Positions 32,097-40,508 are shown, counted from the first letter of the stretch. The stretch is 50,285 bases of DNA from Candidatus Mediterraneibacter surreyensis (GCA_019118885.1 DWYB01000088.1:1-50285), one strand, 5' to 3'. Notes: generated by a model not told the origin, from the sequence alone. A program made the numbers and translations.

Positions 32097-32841
32097 AGCT
32101 TCTCTCCTCCAGATCAAGCATCACCGCTGAAAACAACCGCCCCAGCTTTTCACATATTTCTTTTCGTTTCTCCAATGCAAGCTGCATCTGGTCTCCCGTA
32201 ACCTGGATCCGCGCGCCGTCTTTGTACAGGCGCACCCTGAAGTCCTGGAAGCCCATCTCAGACATAGCCTCCTCTGCCTGCTCCACTCTTTCCAGATCTC
32301 TGTTCCTGATCCGTGTCCCCGTGGGGATCCGCGTGGCAAGGCAGGCATATGCCGGTTTATCCCACGTAAAAAGACCCGCTTCTTTCGATCGTTCCCTCAC
32401 CTGGGCTTTCGTTATGCCGCACTCCCTCAGAGGCGAACGGACTTGCAGTTCATGCAGCGCCCGCATGCCCGGACGGTCTCCTGCGTCATCCGACGCATTC
32501 GTTCCGTCCAGAAGGACAGCATACCCGTCGGCCTGCGCCGCATCCCGCAGACGTGTAAAGATAGCCCTCTTACAGTAATAACAGCGCTCCGGCCCGTTTT
32601 CTTCCGCTCCGTACACGGAAAGGATATCCATATCCACTACGGTCATGGGAATATCCAGTTCTGCCGCCAGACGCCGCGCGTCTTCCAGTTCAAATCCAGG
32701 CTGAAAAGCAGTCTTCACATAATAAGCGTGAATGTCGCAGCCATATTTCTTCGCCGCCCAGAGGACGAACGCCGAGTCCGTCCCGCCGGAGAACGCGGCC
32801 GCCGCTTTTGGCACCTGTTCAAAAAAATCTTTTAATGTCAT
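32089..32841 (-). CDS. larE: LarE, ATP-dependent sulfur transferase of NPN cofactor synthesis
   Basis: The protein is 250 residues from ATG 32841 (GAGGAGAG upstream). The PP-loop is SGGTDSAFV (residues 18-26), followed by VDMDILS and LLDGTNASDDAGDRPGMRAL. Cysteines C87 and C90 (CYYC) plus C167 (YACLATRIPTG) match the three-cysteine LarE type thought to carry a catalytic [4Fe-4S] cluster, not the single sacrificial cysteine of L. plantarum LarE. It adds sulfur to both carboxylates of the pyridinium precursor. First gene of the operon. The open frame extends upstream through a structured leader that I consider untranslated. Confidence 0.92.
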   Translation of the reverse strand: MTLKDFFEQVPKAAAAFSGGTDSAFVLWAAKKYGCDIHAYYVKTAFQPGFELEDARRLAAELDIPMTVVDMDILSVYGAEENGPERCYYCKRAIFTRLRDAAQADGYAVLLDGTNASDDAGDRPGMRALHELQVRSPLRECGITKAQVRERSKEAGLFTWDKPAYACLATRIPTGTRIRNRDLERVEQAEEAMSEMGFQDFRVRLYKDGARIQVTGDQMQLALEKRKEICEKLGRLFSAVMLDLEERSYG

Positions 32842-32859
32842 ATTCTCTCCTCTTCGATC

Positions 32860-32985
32860 TGCACGATACCACGGGCAGTTCACGGCAAGGCCGTTCGCCG
32901 GGCTTCGTTCCGCTACGGTCAGCGCCGTTGCCCGTCGGATGCCCACTCGTGCAAGCACAGCGGTCGCCCTCCGGGCGTATCGCAC
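32860..32985 (-). other. Structured leader element upstream of larE
   Basis: About 125 nt between the upstream terminator and larE are closed by CGATAC/GTATCG (32864-32869 with 32977-32982). Inside are small hairpins: ACGGC/GCCGT, GTGC-AA-GCAC and GCCC-TCC-GGGC. It is far more GC-rich than its surroundings. Candidates are a metal- or metabolite-responsive leader or a dispersed intergenic repeat. I see no -10/-35 pair in it, and no protein evidence for the frame that crosses it. Confidence 0.4.
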
Positions 32986-33027
32986 AAAAGGAAGGTATCT
33001 GCCTTCTTCCGAAAACAGATACCTTCC
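32986..33027 (-). terminator. Rho-independent terminator upstream of the lar operon
   Basis: On the minus strand GGAAGGTATCTG / CAGATACCTTCC (12-bp perfect stem, 14-nt loop) is followed by TTTTG. It closes the DUF3842 unit 174 bp downstream of that gene. If transcription of lar starts further up, it would act as an attenuator. The 33028-33201 stretch holds nothing else I can assign. Confidence 0.8.
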
Positions 33028-33201
33028 TGATATCTCATATACAACTTATTCCAGACTCGCCCGGAGCAGCACGCCCCGAACTGTAATATACACGTATCGA
33101 TCCATACTGCGATCATGCACAGGCACTGTTACTTTCCAGACCGATCACAGCGGCTTCTGCCGCATCCGCCGGCTTCCTGCCGTTACGGTTTTTCGTTGGT
33201 A

Positions 33202-33618
33202 TTATCTGATCTTCTGAGTAAAACGCGCCAGTGCTTCTACTGCATTCTGTACATTTTTTCCCATGGACGCGTCAGAGACGCCCACGACAATATTATCACA
33301 GAGATTCACCGGAATCAAGATTCTCTTTGCGCTGCTCTGTCCTATTGCCACAGCCATGCGCGGGGTGATCTCTCCCAACATAGAGTCCGCGATCACGATC
33401 CCTACCGGGCCCATGACCACATCTGCTTTCTTTGAGGCAACGACGACGGAATTTTCCCCGGTTGCCGCCTGGTCCGCCCCTGCCCTGAGCATTGCATTGG
33501 TGGCAACGCTGTTTGTTCCCACAGCCAGCACCTCAATGTCAGGATCATATTCTTTTACAGCTCCCACAAGCTGCCGTCCGAGACCGCCGCCCTGGCCGTC
33601 GATGATCAGGACTTTCAC
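33202..33618 (-). CDS. DUF3842 family protein
   Basis: The protein is about 138 residues from a GTG start at 33618 (AGAGGGGG upstream; the frame is open further up but runs into the DUF951 gene). The sequence VKVLIIDGQGGGLGRQLVGAVKEY is a glycine-rich nucleotide-binding-like start, followed by LAVGTNSVATNAMLRAGADQAATGEN, VVMGPVGIVIADSMLGEITPRMA and KRILIPVN. I recognise DUF3842, a conserved Clostridia family of unknown function. It probably forms an operon with DUF951 (23 bp gap). Confidence 0.8.
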   Translation of the reverse strand: MKVLIIDGQGGGLGRQLVGAVKEYDPDIEVLAVGTNSVATNAMLRAGADQAATGENSVVVASKKADVVMGPVGIVIADSMLGEITPRMAVAIGQSSAKRILIPVNLCDNIVVGVSDASMGKNVQNAVEALARFTQKIR

Positions 33619-33641
33619 CCTGTCGATCCCCCTCTCTGCTG

Positions 33642-33851
33642 TCACTGCGCGCCGCCGTCCGGCTGCGTCTTCTTTGTGATCTGCCTTGTATTCTTCTCCA
33701 CCAGCTTTCTCGATACCATGATCTGGTGGCCGCATCCCATGCATTTCAGCCGGAAATCCGCTCCTGTCCGCAGGACTTCCCATTCCTGGCTCCCGCACGG
33801 ATGGGGCTTTTTCATTTTTATGATATCTCCCACATCAAATCTGTCCGCCAT
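33642..33851 (-). CDS. DUF951 family zinc-ribbon-like protein
   Basis: The protein is about 69 residues from MADRFDVGDIIKMKKPHPCGSQEWEVLRTGADFRLKCMGCGHQIMVSR. The Cys of HPCG plus CxxC (CMGCG) form a likely Zn site. This is the DUF951 signature. The family is widespread in Firmicutes, often near chromosome partition or translation genes; its function is not established. The C-terminal tail is basic and Thr/Gln-rich. Confidence 0.85.
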   Translation of the reverse strand: MADRFDVGDIIKMKKPHPCGSQEWEVLRTGADFRLKCMGCGHQIMVSRKLVEKNTRQITKKTQPDGGAQ

Positions 33852-33928
33852 TTTTCTTTCTCTTTCCCTCATTGAAATCACTGTCCGGCGCGTTCTTCCT
33901 TACTGCGCCGGTCTTTTCCATCATGCGA

Positions 33929-34804
33929 TCAGTCTACCGCCGTAAGTACTCCCTGGAGCAGGAAACGCTCATCCCGCTGATCTCCCGTACAAGTGGACAG
34001 ACTCACGATCTGAGACTGCGCATTTACTTCCACATCTACCTGATAATTAGAGGAATCTCTACAGATCTCTATGTACTGCTCAAATGCCTCATCCGACTCG
34101 AACTCAATGTCGTAATTGTCAGCCGCAGCATTCACGATGCCCGCTGAAAATACTGTATAAGTCCTCACCTTTCCGTCCGGTGTATAGATATAGAAATCAG
34201 GATGCTCTTTACAGAATTCTTCATCCTCATACAGATGCAGCCGCGAGAACATATCAGGACTTACATTGAGATGATGTCCGTATATGATCGTATTTCTGTC
34301 CGAAAAATCACTGCTATTTCTCATATCCATGAAGATAGCGCCAAGCTTATTGTCATTTTCTGCAAATGTCTTCGTAAGATATTCATTATTGTCCGCACTC
34401 TTTACCACCGGATAGTTTATGATCGACGGCTCGTCAAACCTGATCCATGCGATCGTATCAGGATTGATCTCAAGCAGTGCGTCAAAATCAACAGAAAATC
34501 CGGCGCCGTCTCCGTCCGCCGTGATCGCCAGATCCTGGATCTCATCATACTCCTGTCCTCCGGTATGGTACGGGATCAACATCATTACGAGCTGATAGAG
34601 CGAAAATACAAAGACACAGACCGCCACAATGAGGATCGTGCCGGAAAGGATATCGAATGTCGCCCGTTTCTGTTTCTTCTTTTTTCTGTTGCTGACAGCA
34701 GCCTGCTGCACTTTATCCGGCTCTCTCCGCCGCCCTCTCCGTCTGCTGTGTCCGCGGCGTCTCCGCCTGTCAACGCCGGATCTTCTCTCTTCGCCTGTTC
34801 CCAT
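33929..34804 (-). CDS. srtB: Class B sortase
   Basis: The protein is 291 residues. A very basic N-terminus (RRRRRGHSRRRGRRR, then KKKKQK) precedes one TM helix (ILSGTILIVAVCVFVFSLYQLVMML) and the sortase beta-barrel. The active site has His at 177/178 (IIYGHHLN), Cys272 (LSTCTG) and Arg280 (DERF). It faces outward and links sorted surface proteins to the wall or pilins. No substrate with an NPQTN/LPXTG-like tail is encoded nearby, so this is an orphan housekeeping-type sortase. Confidence 0.9.
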   Translation of the reverse strand: MGTGEERRSGVDRRRRRGHSRRRGRRREPDKVQQAAVSNRKKKKQKRATFDILSGTILIVAVCVFVFSLYQLVMMLIPYHTGGQEYDEIQDLAITADGDGAGFSVDFDALLEINPDTIAWIRFDEPSIINYPVVKSADNNEYLTKTFAENDNKLGAIFMDMRNSSDFSDRNTIIYGHHLNVSPDMFSRLHLYEDEEFCKEHPDFYIYTPDGKVRTYTVFSAGIVNAAADNYDIEFESDEAFEQYIEICRDSSNYQVDVEVNAQSQIVSLSTCTGDQRDERFLLQGVLTAVD

Positions 34805-34911
34805 TGTCGTAAACCCTTTCTATTTGTCGTAGCCCGTTGGCCGTAAGCCTATTCTATGCATCCGGCCAGAATCCCTTTCTGCCTGTTGAAACGTAAGTCC
34901 TTTTATTCCGG

Positions 34912-35547
34912 TCAGAAACCGAGGTTCTCATCTACAAGGATGATCTTAAAACGCTTCGGGATCCTGCTGAATCTGGTAACCATGATCTGGCAGCAGATGC
35001 AGTCCGGACTCTTACAGTCAAAGCAGCTTCCGTTTTTCACGCACGGCGTGTCAATGCCGAATCTCTGCGTGTTGATCGGAGCCGCCTCATTTCTTGCCCT
35101 GTGCATGGCGTCCTCTTCTGTCTTCACGATCTTGTTCATCCCCACGATGAGAAGAACATTCTTCGGGCCGAACGCATAAGCCGCCACCCGGTTTGCATTT
35201 CCGTCGATATTCACAAACACGCCGTCCTCGCTCATGGCATTTACGCTTCCGAGGAACCAGTCGCAGGTAAATGCCTTCAGGGCTATCTCCTGTTTTTCCT
35301 CCGGCGTCGCAGCTTTATCCCTGTCGTAAAATACATAATTTCCTGCATTGATGGCATCGATCAGTCCGACCTCGCGGACAGACGCTGAACCGCCCATATT
35401 GATCGTGCTTCCCTCAGCGATCAGCTCAAGAGCTTTCTGAACCGCCTCTTCCTTATTCGCCGTATAGTAAGCCTCCATATTTCTCGACTCAAGCGCCTTT
35501 ACGACACGTTTCCCAAGAGCTTCATTTCTCATCTGTCTTACATCCAT
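34912..35547 (-). CDS. LUD-domain lactate utilisation protein
   Basis: The protein is 211 residues. It has the LUD fold (ALELIAEGSTINMGGSASVREVGLIDAI, FLGSVNAMSEDGVFVNIDGNANRVAAYAFGPKNVLLIVGMNKIV) with a C-terminal Cys cluster (CFDCKSPDCICC). LUD proteins are LutB/LutC-like components of lactate oxidation, though the stand-alone form is not experimentally defined. Its location a few genes upstream of the lar cofactor operon is suggestive, but it is not cotranscribed with it. Confidence 0.85.
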   Translation of the reverse strand: MDVRQMRNEALGKRVVKALESRNMEAYYTANKEEAVQKALELIAEGSTINMGGSASVREVGLIDAINAGNYVFYDRDKAATPEEKQEIALKAFTCDWFLGSVNAMSEDGVFVNIDGNANRVAAYAFGPKNVLLIVGMNKIVKTEEDAMHRARNEAAPINTQRFGIDTPCVKNGSCFDCKSPDCICCQIMVTRFSRIPKRFKIILVDENLGF

Positions 35548-35698
35548 GCTGATAACCTCACTTTCTGTCTGATATCCTGTTTAAGATTCTACCATCAGAC
35601 CGGTAAGATAGCAAGAGCCGTGCCTTTGCGGATCTTCACCGCGGCCGCCAAATGGACATACGAACATACCCTCCCGGCTCGTTGCTCGCGGAAATAAA

Positions 35699-37213
35699 TC
35701 ACGATTTCAGCGCACTGCCTGACATATTTTCCGCCTCTTCCATCTGCCTCCTCACATTCTCATGCCTCTCCTCAAAAAGCAGTCCTTTATTATGCCGGAA
35801 ATACAGATCATTCCCGTTCTCATTGATAAACCATACACTGTAATAGTTCGCGTTGAGCTCCGTGACAAATGCCACCATCTCCTGGCTCTCTCCGAATGCA
35901 TCTTCCAGAAAACGGAACGCATTGTCAAGAGCGTCCGACGTCTCTTCTGTCATCCGGTCAAGTTCTTCTCTCTCCTGCCCAAACATTTCTCTCACTTCAT
36001 CCAACGCGCCGTCACCGACAAAGATCTCGCCTTTTATCTCCAGCGCAAACCTGCTCAATGTCCCGATCACGCGGTTCAGGATCTGCTCCTGTCCGCGGGT
36101 GAGCTGCTCTGCTCTTTTCTGGTCTTCCAGGTCTTTCTCCGCCATAGCGCGCACATCGTCCAGCATCATGACCGACTGATCATCCCGATAGTAGATCAGA
36201 TATTCGTATAATTTCGCCACATATGCATCCTGTAGAAAACATTCACGGAACATGTCTCCAAGCCTGCCGTTTAGCAGGCTGATGATACTCAGATGCTCGT
36301 CGAATGCCGCCGCCTGGATCTTCCGGAGGATCACCGGATCCCACTTTCCTTCCAGGATCTCCCTGATATCATAATCTGTTTTGTATTTGTAATAAAGCTC
36401 CAGATAATTTGCGAAGTCCTTCGCTATTGTCCGGTGCTGAATATACTGGAAGATCACTTCCCTGTCCGCCGTCTTGCCCAGCATTTCATAGACCTGGATC
36501 AGCCGCGAGAGGTCTTCCCATCCTCTGGCTGTGGCAAAGCGCTTCCCATCCACTGTATTTTCAATCCGGCAGAAATTCTCTCTGCGCATATCCAGATAAG
36601 AGATCACCGCCGGATGGATCCCCTGCCGGTAGGCATATTCTTTCCATACCGGGAAATCCGCCTCCACATCGATCTTCTTCAGACGATCCAGCGTGACAAC
36701 ATCAAACTCACGCACAGATTTATTGTACTCCGGGGGATTGCCCGCCGCCACGATGATCCAGCCGTCCGGCAGTTTATGTGTGCCGAATGTCTTTCCCTGA
36801 AGGAACTGGAGCATGGCAGGCGCCAGCGTCTCCGAGACGCAGTTGATCTCATCAAGAAAGAGGATTCCTTCCTGGTTTCCGGTCTGTTCCATCTTGTCAT
36901 AGACGGACGCTATGATCTCGCTCATCGTATATTCGGTCACAGAATACGTCCTGCCGCCGTACTCCTTTTCCCGGATAAACGGCAGTCCCACCGCGCTCTG
37001 TCTCGTGTGGTGGGTGATCGTATAAGAGACAAGTCCGATCCTCATCTCCTTTGCGATCTGCTCCATGACCTGCGTCTTACCGATCCCCGGCGGCCCCATG
37101 AGCAGGATCGGTCTCTGCCTGACCGCCGGAATCTGATACTCCCCGAAAGCGTCCTTTAAAAGATATGCCTCTATGGCGTCTTTAATCTCCTGTTTTGCAC
37201 GTTTAATATCCAA
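35699..37213 (-). CDS. MoxR-type AAA+ ATPase
   Basis: The protein is 504 residues from a TTG start at 37213 (AAGGAGG six bases upstream; no in-frame ATG fits). Walker A is GPPGIGKTQ (~36-44), Walker B ILFLDEINCV, sensor 1 IIVAAGNPPEYN. A long helical C-terminal region follows (LTRGQEQILNRVIGTL..., DELDRMTEETSDALDNAFRFL). It is clearly paired with the VWA protein encoded 76 bp upstream. MoxR-VWA pairs act as chaperone-like maturation or remodelling systems. It is the last gene of a four-gene set. Confidence 0.88.
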   Translation of the reverse strand: MDIKRAKQEIKDAIEAYLLKDAFGEYQIPAVRQRPILLMGPPGIGKTQVMEQIAKEMRIGLVSYTITHHTRQSAVGLPFIREKEYGGRTYSVTEYTMSEIIASVYDKMEQTGNQEGILFLDEINCVSETLAPAMLQFLQGKTFGTHKLPDGWIIVAAGNPPEYNKSVREFDVVTLDRLKKIDVEADFPVWKEYAYRQGIHPAVISYLDMRRENFCRIENTVDGKRFATARGWEDLSRLIQVYEMLGKTADREVIFQYIQHRTIAKDFANYLELYYKYKTDYDIREILEGKWDPVILRKIQAAAFDEHLSIISLLNGRLGDMFRECFLQDAYVAKLYEYLIYYRDDQSVMMLDDVRAMAEKDLEDQKRAEQLTRGQEQILNRVIGTLSRFALEIKGEIFVGDGALDEVREMFGQEREELDRMTEETSDALDNAFRFLEDAFGESQEMVAFVTELNANYYSVWFINENGNDLYFRHNKGLLFEERHENVRRQMEEAENMSGSALKS

Positions 37214-37289
37214 AATGTTCCTCCTTATAGTAACAGTCCAACCCGCACCATCCGCACAACCGAACTGTGTGCTTACTTTTACCGAACTG

Positions 37290-38687
37290 TTATTCCATAT
37301 CTTCTTCTCTCAAAATAAGCTTGATCGCCCACGGCGGCACGTCCGCGTCCCGGTAATCCTCTTCAAGAAATACAAATGCGGTCCGCCACGCCGGCATCCG
37401 CTCCGGATAGATCCCGTATCCGTCCGTGAAATAGATCACACCTTTCAGATCCGTAAATTCCCTGTTCTGCCGCAGTTCTTCTATATATTCAAATGCCGGA
37501 CGGAAATCCGTGCCGCCCTCGCCGTACAGTTGAAAATGTTCCATATAGTCTTCAAGATTTTCCTTTGAGGTGATCTTCACATCCTGATGCACTTTCTCGT
37601 CACACTGTATGATGTGGATATCGACCTTTTGGAAGAAGCTTTCATTTTCCGACAGGACACTGTATGTCTCTTCCAGAAACTTCCGGATCAGTTCCCCGGA
37701 ACAGGACATGGAAGTGTCGATCACGACAGCGAATTCCTCGATCCGGTGTTCTTCCCTTGTCTCCAGCGGTTCGATCAGCGGCATATTCTCATACAGGGAC
37801 AAGCCGTAACTGTAAAAACCGTAGTCAAATGTATCCGGATCGGCTTTTAACTCTTCCCGGAATACGGAAAATTTTCTCAAAAACTCTCTGTAATCACAGC
37901 GCTCTCTGTTCTCCACGCGCAGTTCGCCCAGAAAACTGCCGTTTTTCTCCGATGCTTCTTTGGAAAATGTCTCCAGATCCGTCTCCATCTTTTCATCAAT
38001 GTCTTTCCATTTCTGCTGCATCTGCTGATCCGGCGGCCTTTTCTGACCATCTTTCTCCCAATACCCGTGGTCGTCCACACGGAACTCTTCTTCCAGCATG
38101 TCGAATTCTTTCTCCGTCAGTCCCCACTCTGACAGCAGACTGCTTACCCGCTCGGCATTGAGCACATGCCCGGACAGTTCCAGTTTCCGGTAGGTCTCCC
38201 GCCGGAGCAGACTTCTGGAAAACCTCACCGGACGCAGGTCATACCCGTCAATGATGTGTTCCACCGCGATGTCACAGCTCAGATCCCAAAGTCTGTTTGT
38301 ACTCCCCGATCCATTCCCCGTGCTGTCATAGCCGTCATACACAGAATTCCGGACTTTGCCTGTCTTCCAGATATGCCGGAAGATGCAGTGCAGTACCATG
38401 TGGAGATACCCTCTGTTTACAAGGATCCGGTTCTCCCGGTACAATCCGCCCAGTTCCCGGGGATGAAAATACATATGATACCCGTCTGTCCCGAAAGGGC
38501 TCACCCCCGCGTCCATCGTATAGACAAAACTGCTCAGAGCCACATCCAGAAACCGCATGGAAAAATACAGTTCATCCCGGCAGATCCCAAGGATCTCCCT
38601 GCCGATCTGCTCCAACCGCCGGGCCGTCTCTTCCGGCGTTCTTTCTTCTGTTTTCTCTGTTGTCCTGCGCAATGTTCTTTCAGTCAT
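37290..38687 (-). CDS. VWA-domain protein with putative metallopeptidase-like N-terminus
   Basis: The protein is 465 residues. The N-terminal part (residues ~15-270) resembles DUF2201-type metallopeptidase-like modules, with an HxxxH in LHMVLHCIFRH. The C-terminal VWA-like domain contains a MIDAS-like VIDTSMSCSG, GEGGTDFRPAF and GVIYFTDGYG. Charged Lys/Glu-rich stretches lie at both ends. Such proteins are clients or adaptors of MoxR ATPases. The presence of both His and MIDAS residues suggests an active, ATPase-controlled module; substrate unknown. Confidence 0.85.
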   Translation of the reverse strand: MTERTLRRTTEKTEERTPEETARRLEQIGREILGICRDELYFSMRFLDVALSSFVYTMDAGVSPFGTDGYHMYFHPRELGGLYRENRILVNRGYLHMVLHCIFRHIWKTGKVRNSVYDGYDSTGNGSGSTNRLWDLSCDIAVEHIIDGYDLRPVRFSRSLLRRETYRKLELSGHVLNAERVSSLLSEWGLTEKEFDMLEEEFRVDDHGYWEKDGQKRPPDQQMQQKWKDIDEKMETDLETFSKEASEKNGSFLGELRVENRERCDYREFLRKFSVFREELKADPDTFDYGFYSYGLSLYENMPLIEPLETREEHRIEEFAVVIDTSMSCSGELIRKFLEETYSVLSENESFFQKVDIHIIQCDEKVHQDVKITSKENLEDYMEHFQLYGEGGTDFRPAFEYIEELRQNREFTDLKGVIYFTDGYGIYPERMPAWRTAFVFLEEDYRDADVPPWAIKLILREEDME

Positions 38688-38712
38688 TTTATCCGCTGCC
38701 CTCTATGCCGTC

Positions 38713-39732
38713 TTAAAGTTCATATTTTTTCTTTTTCTCAGGGAACAGGTGATGCTTTTCATCCATGAGAAAAGCCAAGGCTTCTCGTTTCCCCTGAGAG
38801 GCCGCATACTCCACTGCTCCGCTCAAAGTCTGCGCCGTCCAGAAATTTCTTTCAGAGAATTCCTTCAGCGCCGCCATATCTTCCGTGTCTATCAGATACT
38901 CTGCCGTCTGCGCCGCGTATTCTCTGATATAACTTTCGTATGCTTTCCGCGCCTCTTCCGTTAATCCGGCCGGATACATCAGCCTCGAAAATACAAGATC
39001 TGTGATCACATCTGTTTTATCCTGTGCCCGCGCCGAATAAAACAGACTGTCATACTTTCTGAAATCGGCTTCTTTATTGTAAAAGCACTGCCTGTAATTA
39101 TTTCCGGAACCATGATGCTGTGTAAAGAGGATACGCGCCGGCGTATTTTCCACGGCCTCTTCATAGTGTTCAGGAAATACAAGACAGGCCGAAATCTGCT
39201 CCTGTCCTCCGTCTTTGCCTTCCGCATATTTGCCGTCCTCACGCTTATCATCCCCATATCTGCCGCCTCTATAAAAGGTCACATCGATCCGCTGCCACAG
39301 ATCGCCCAGGATCTCCGGCACGCAGGAACGATCCCCATCCAGAAGCCGGGCATGCAAAGCGGACAGACCCCGGCACCCGGTAAAGGCACCGCTCCCGATA
39401 TTTTTCAGCCGGTCCGAAAAGCAAAGTGTCTTAAGGTTCCGACAGCCATAAAAAACATACCGTCCAAGCTCTTCCATCGTATCCGGCAATGTTACCTTCT
39501 CAACCACATCTCCTGCCAGAAGCTGTTCCGTGTCACGGAACATACGGTCTTCATCTGTCGAAAAGATAAGGACGTCCTCATCCTCATGATCCTTTCTCGC
39601 GGAAAAAGCATATGGAGCCATACGCTTTACCCTTCTGCTGCCGATCACTTCCGGGATCACAATCTCCGGATCCACCCCGAAACACCGCACGATCTCGATC
39701 CCGTCATCTATGATCCTGTAATGAACTTTCAT
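38713..39732 (-). CDS. BspA-type leucine-rich-repeat protein of the MoxR-VWA set
   Basis: The protein is about 339 residues from ATG 39732 (GGAGAGG upstream). Residues ~10-150 contain BspA/LRR_5-like repeats (VEKVTLPDTMEELGRYVFYGCRNLKTLCFSDRLKNIGSGAFTGCRGL). The rest is helical (KTDVITDLVFSRLMYPAGLTEEARKAYESYIREYAAQ, AAQTAEYLIDTEDMAALKEFSERN). There is no signal peptide, so unlike classical surface BspA proteins it is probably cytoplasmic and may recognise partners for the MoxR-VWA machinery. It overlaps the phosphatase gene by 29 bp. Confidence 0.75.
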   Translation of the reverse strand: MKVHYRIIDDGIEIVRCFGVDPEIVIPEVIGSRRVKRMAPYAFSARKDHEDEDVLIFSTDEDRMFRDTEQLLAGDVVEKVTLPDTMEELGRYVFYGCRNLKTLCFSDRLKNIGSGAFTGCRGLSALHARLLDGDRSCVPEILGDLWQRIDVTFYRGGRYGDDKREDGKYAEGKDGGQEQISACLVFPEHYEEAVENTPARILFTQHHGSGNNYRQCFYNKEADFRKYDSLFYSARAQDKTDVITDLVFSRLMYPAGLTEEARKAYESYIREYAAQTAEYLIDTEDMAALKEFSERNFWTAQTLSGAVEYAASQGKREALAFLMDEKHHLFPEKKKKYEL

Positions 39733-40387
39733 AATATTCCTCTCCTGTATCAAGGCAGAGACAGCCAAGCCTTCCGCCCATATCCCCGAATGCAGCCCCG
39801 CAGTCCACATCTATGAGGCGCCCGTCCGGGCTGTGCCAGACAGCGGCCGGTTCTTTCGGGTATCCCCGGATAATAAAAGTCGGGACATGACCCACAATTG
39901 AGACATATCCCGGTATCCCTCTCTGCCTGTCGATCATCGATGAATCCCAGAGCAGACGTTCTTTCCGCTTCCATACGCGCAGGATCTCCTCAGTGGATGC
40001 ATGCGCCATGAGATAACAGTTCCCATTCATCTTTAATTCTCTGTACAGCGGAAGCTTTTTCATGAACTCCACATATTCCGGAATCTTTTCCCGCGTCGCC
40101 TCACAGTCCATCAGCACATCATACGTATTATAGTAATATCTCTGATGTACTTTATCCTCCACATTGTCATACCATTGTGCAAATCCATCCTCGTGATTTC
40201 CCCTTAAGGCCGTCACATTCTCATGGGACATAACAAAATCCAGGATTCCCGCGGGATCCGGCCCTCTGTCGATCATATCTCCAAGGATATACAAAGTATC
40301 CTCATCGCTGAATCTGATCTGCTCCAACATACGTTTGAAAAGCTCCGCCATTCCGTGAATGTCGGACATCACATAAGTCCGTCCCAT
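39704..40387 (-). CDS. PPP-family metallophosphatase (Ser/Thr phosphatase or Ap4A hydrolase-like)
   Basis: The protein is 227 residues. Metal-site motifs are in order: MSDIHGM (6-13), ILGDMIDRGPDP (~34-45), LRGNHEDG (~60-67), with later His residues in MAHAST and VGHVPT. The size suits the PrpA/PrpE/ApaH-like group. First gene of the set with the LRR, VWA and MoxR genes, it may dephosphorylate a member of that machinery, which is inference from position only. The ATG follows GGTGGAG. Confidence 0.88.
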   Translation of the reverse strand: MGRTYVMSDIHGMAELFKRMLEQIRFSDEDTLYILGDMIDRGPDPAGILDFVMSHENVTALRGNHEDGFAQWYDNVEDKVHQRYYYNTYDVLMDCEATREKIPEYVEFMKKLPLYRELKMNGNCYLMAHASTEEILRVWKRKERLLWDSSMIDRQRGIPGYVSIVGHVPTFIIRGYPKEPAAVWHSPDGRLIDVDCGAAFGDMGGRLGCLCLDTGEEYYESSLQDHR

Positions 40388-40445
40388 AGCTCCACCGCCT
40401 TTTCCAAAATACCACCGACAATTCAGCTCATGGAGCAGTCCGCTG

Positions 40446-40469
40446 AAAAAATCATGCAGGCATGATTTT
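40446..40469 (-). terminator. Rho-independent terminator of murT-gatD
   Basis: On the minus strand AAAATCATGC / GCATGATTTT is a perfect 10-bp stem with a 2-nt loop and T-run. It is nested in a larger imperfect dyad (about 40421-40500) built from CAGTTCAGC and GCTGAATTG words. Confidence 0.8.
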
Positions 40470-40508
40470 CTCTCCCGTGCCGTTCCAGGGCTGAACTGCT
40501 GCTCAACA

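Noticed and set aside
32842-32985. 48-residue N-terminal extension of LarE
   Set aside because: It crosses a multi-hairpin GC-rich leader and is not LarE-like; ATG 32841 has a good GAGGAGAG site and fits the family start.
33028-33201. Nickel/cobalt or other known riboswitch upstream of the lar operon
   Set aside because: I could not find the conserved cores of NiCo, cobalamin or other familiar riboswitches, so none is claimed.
33619-33798. N-terminal extension of the DUF3842 protein
   Set aside because: It overlaps the DUF951 gene in another frame; the GTG at 33618 has a ribosome binding site and begins the family domain.
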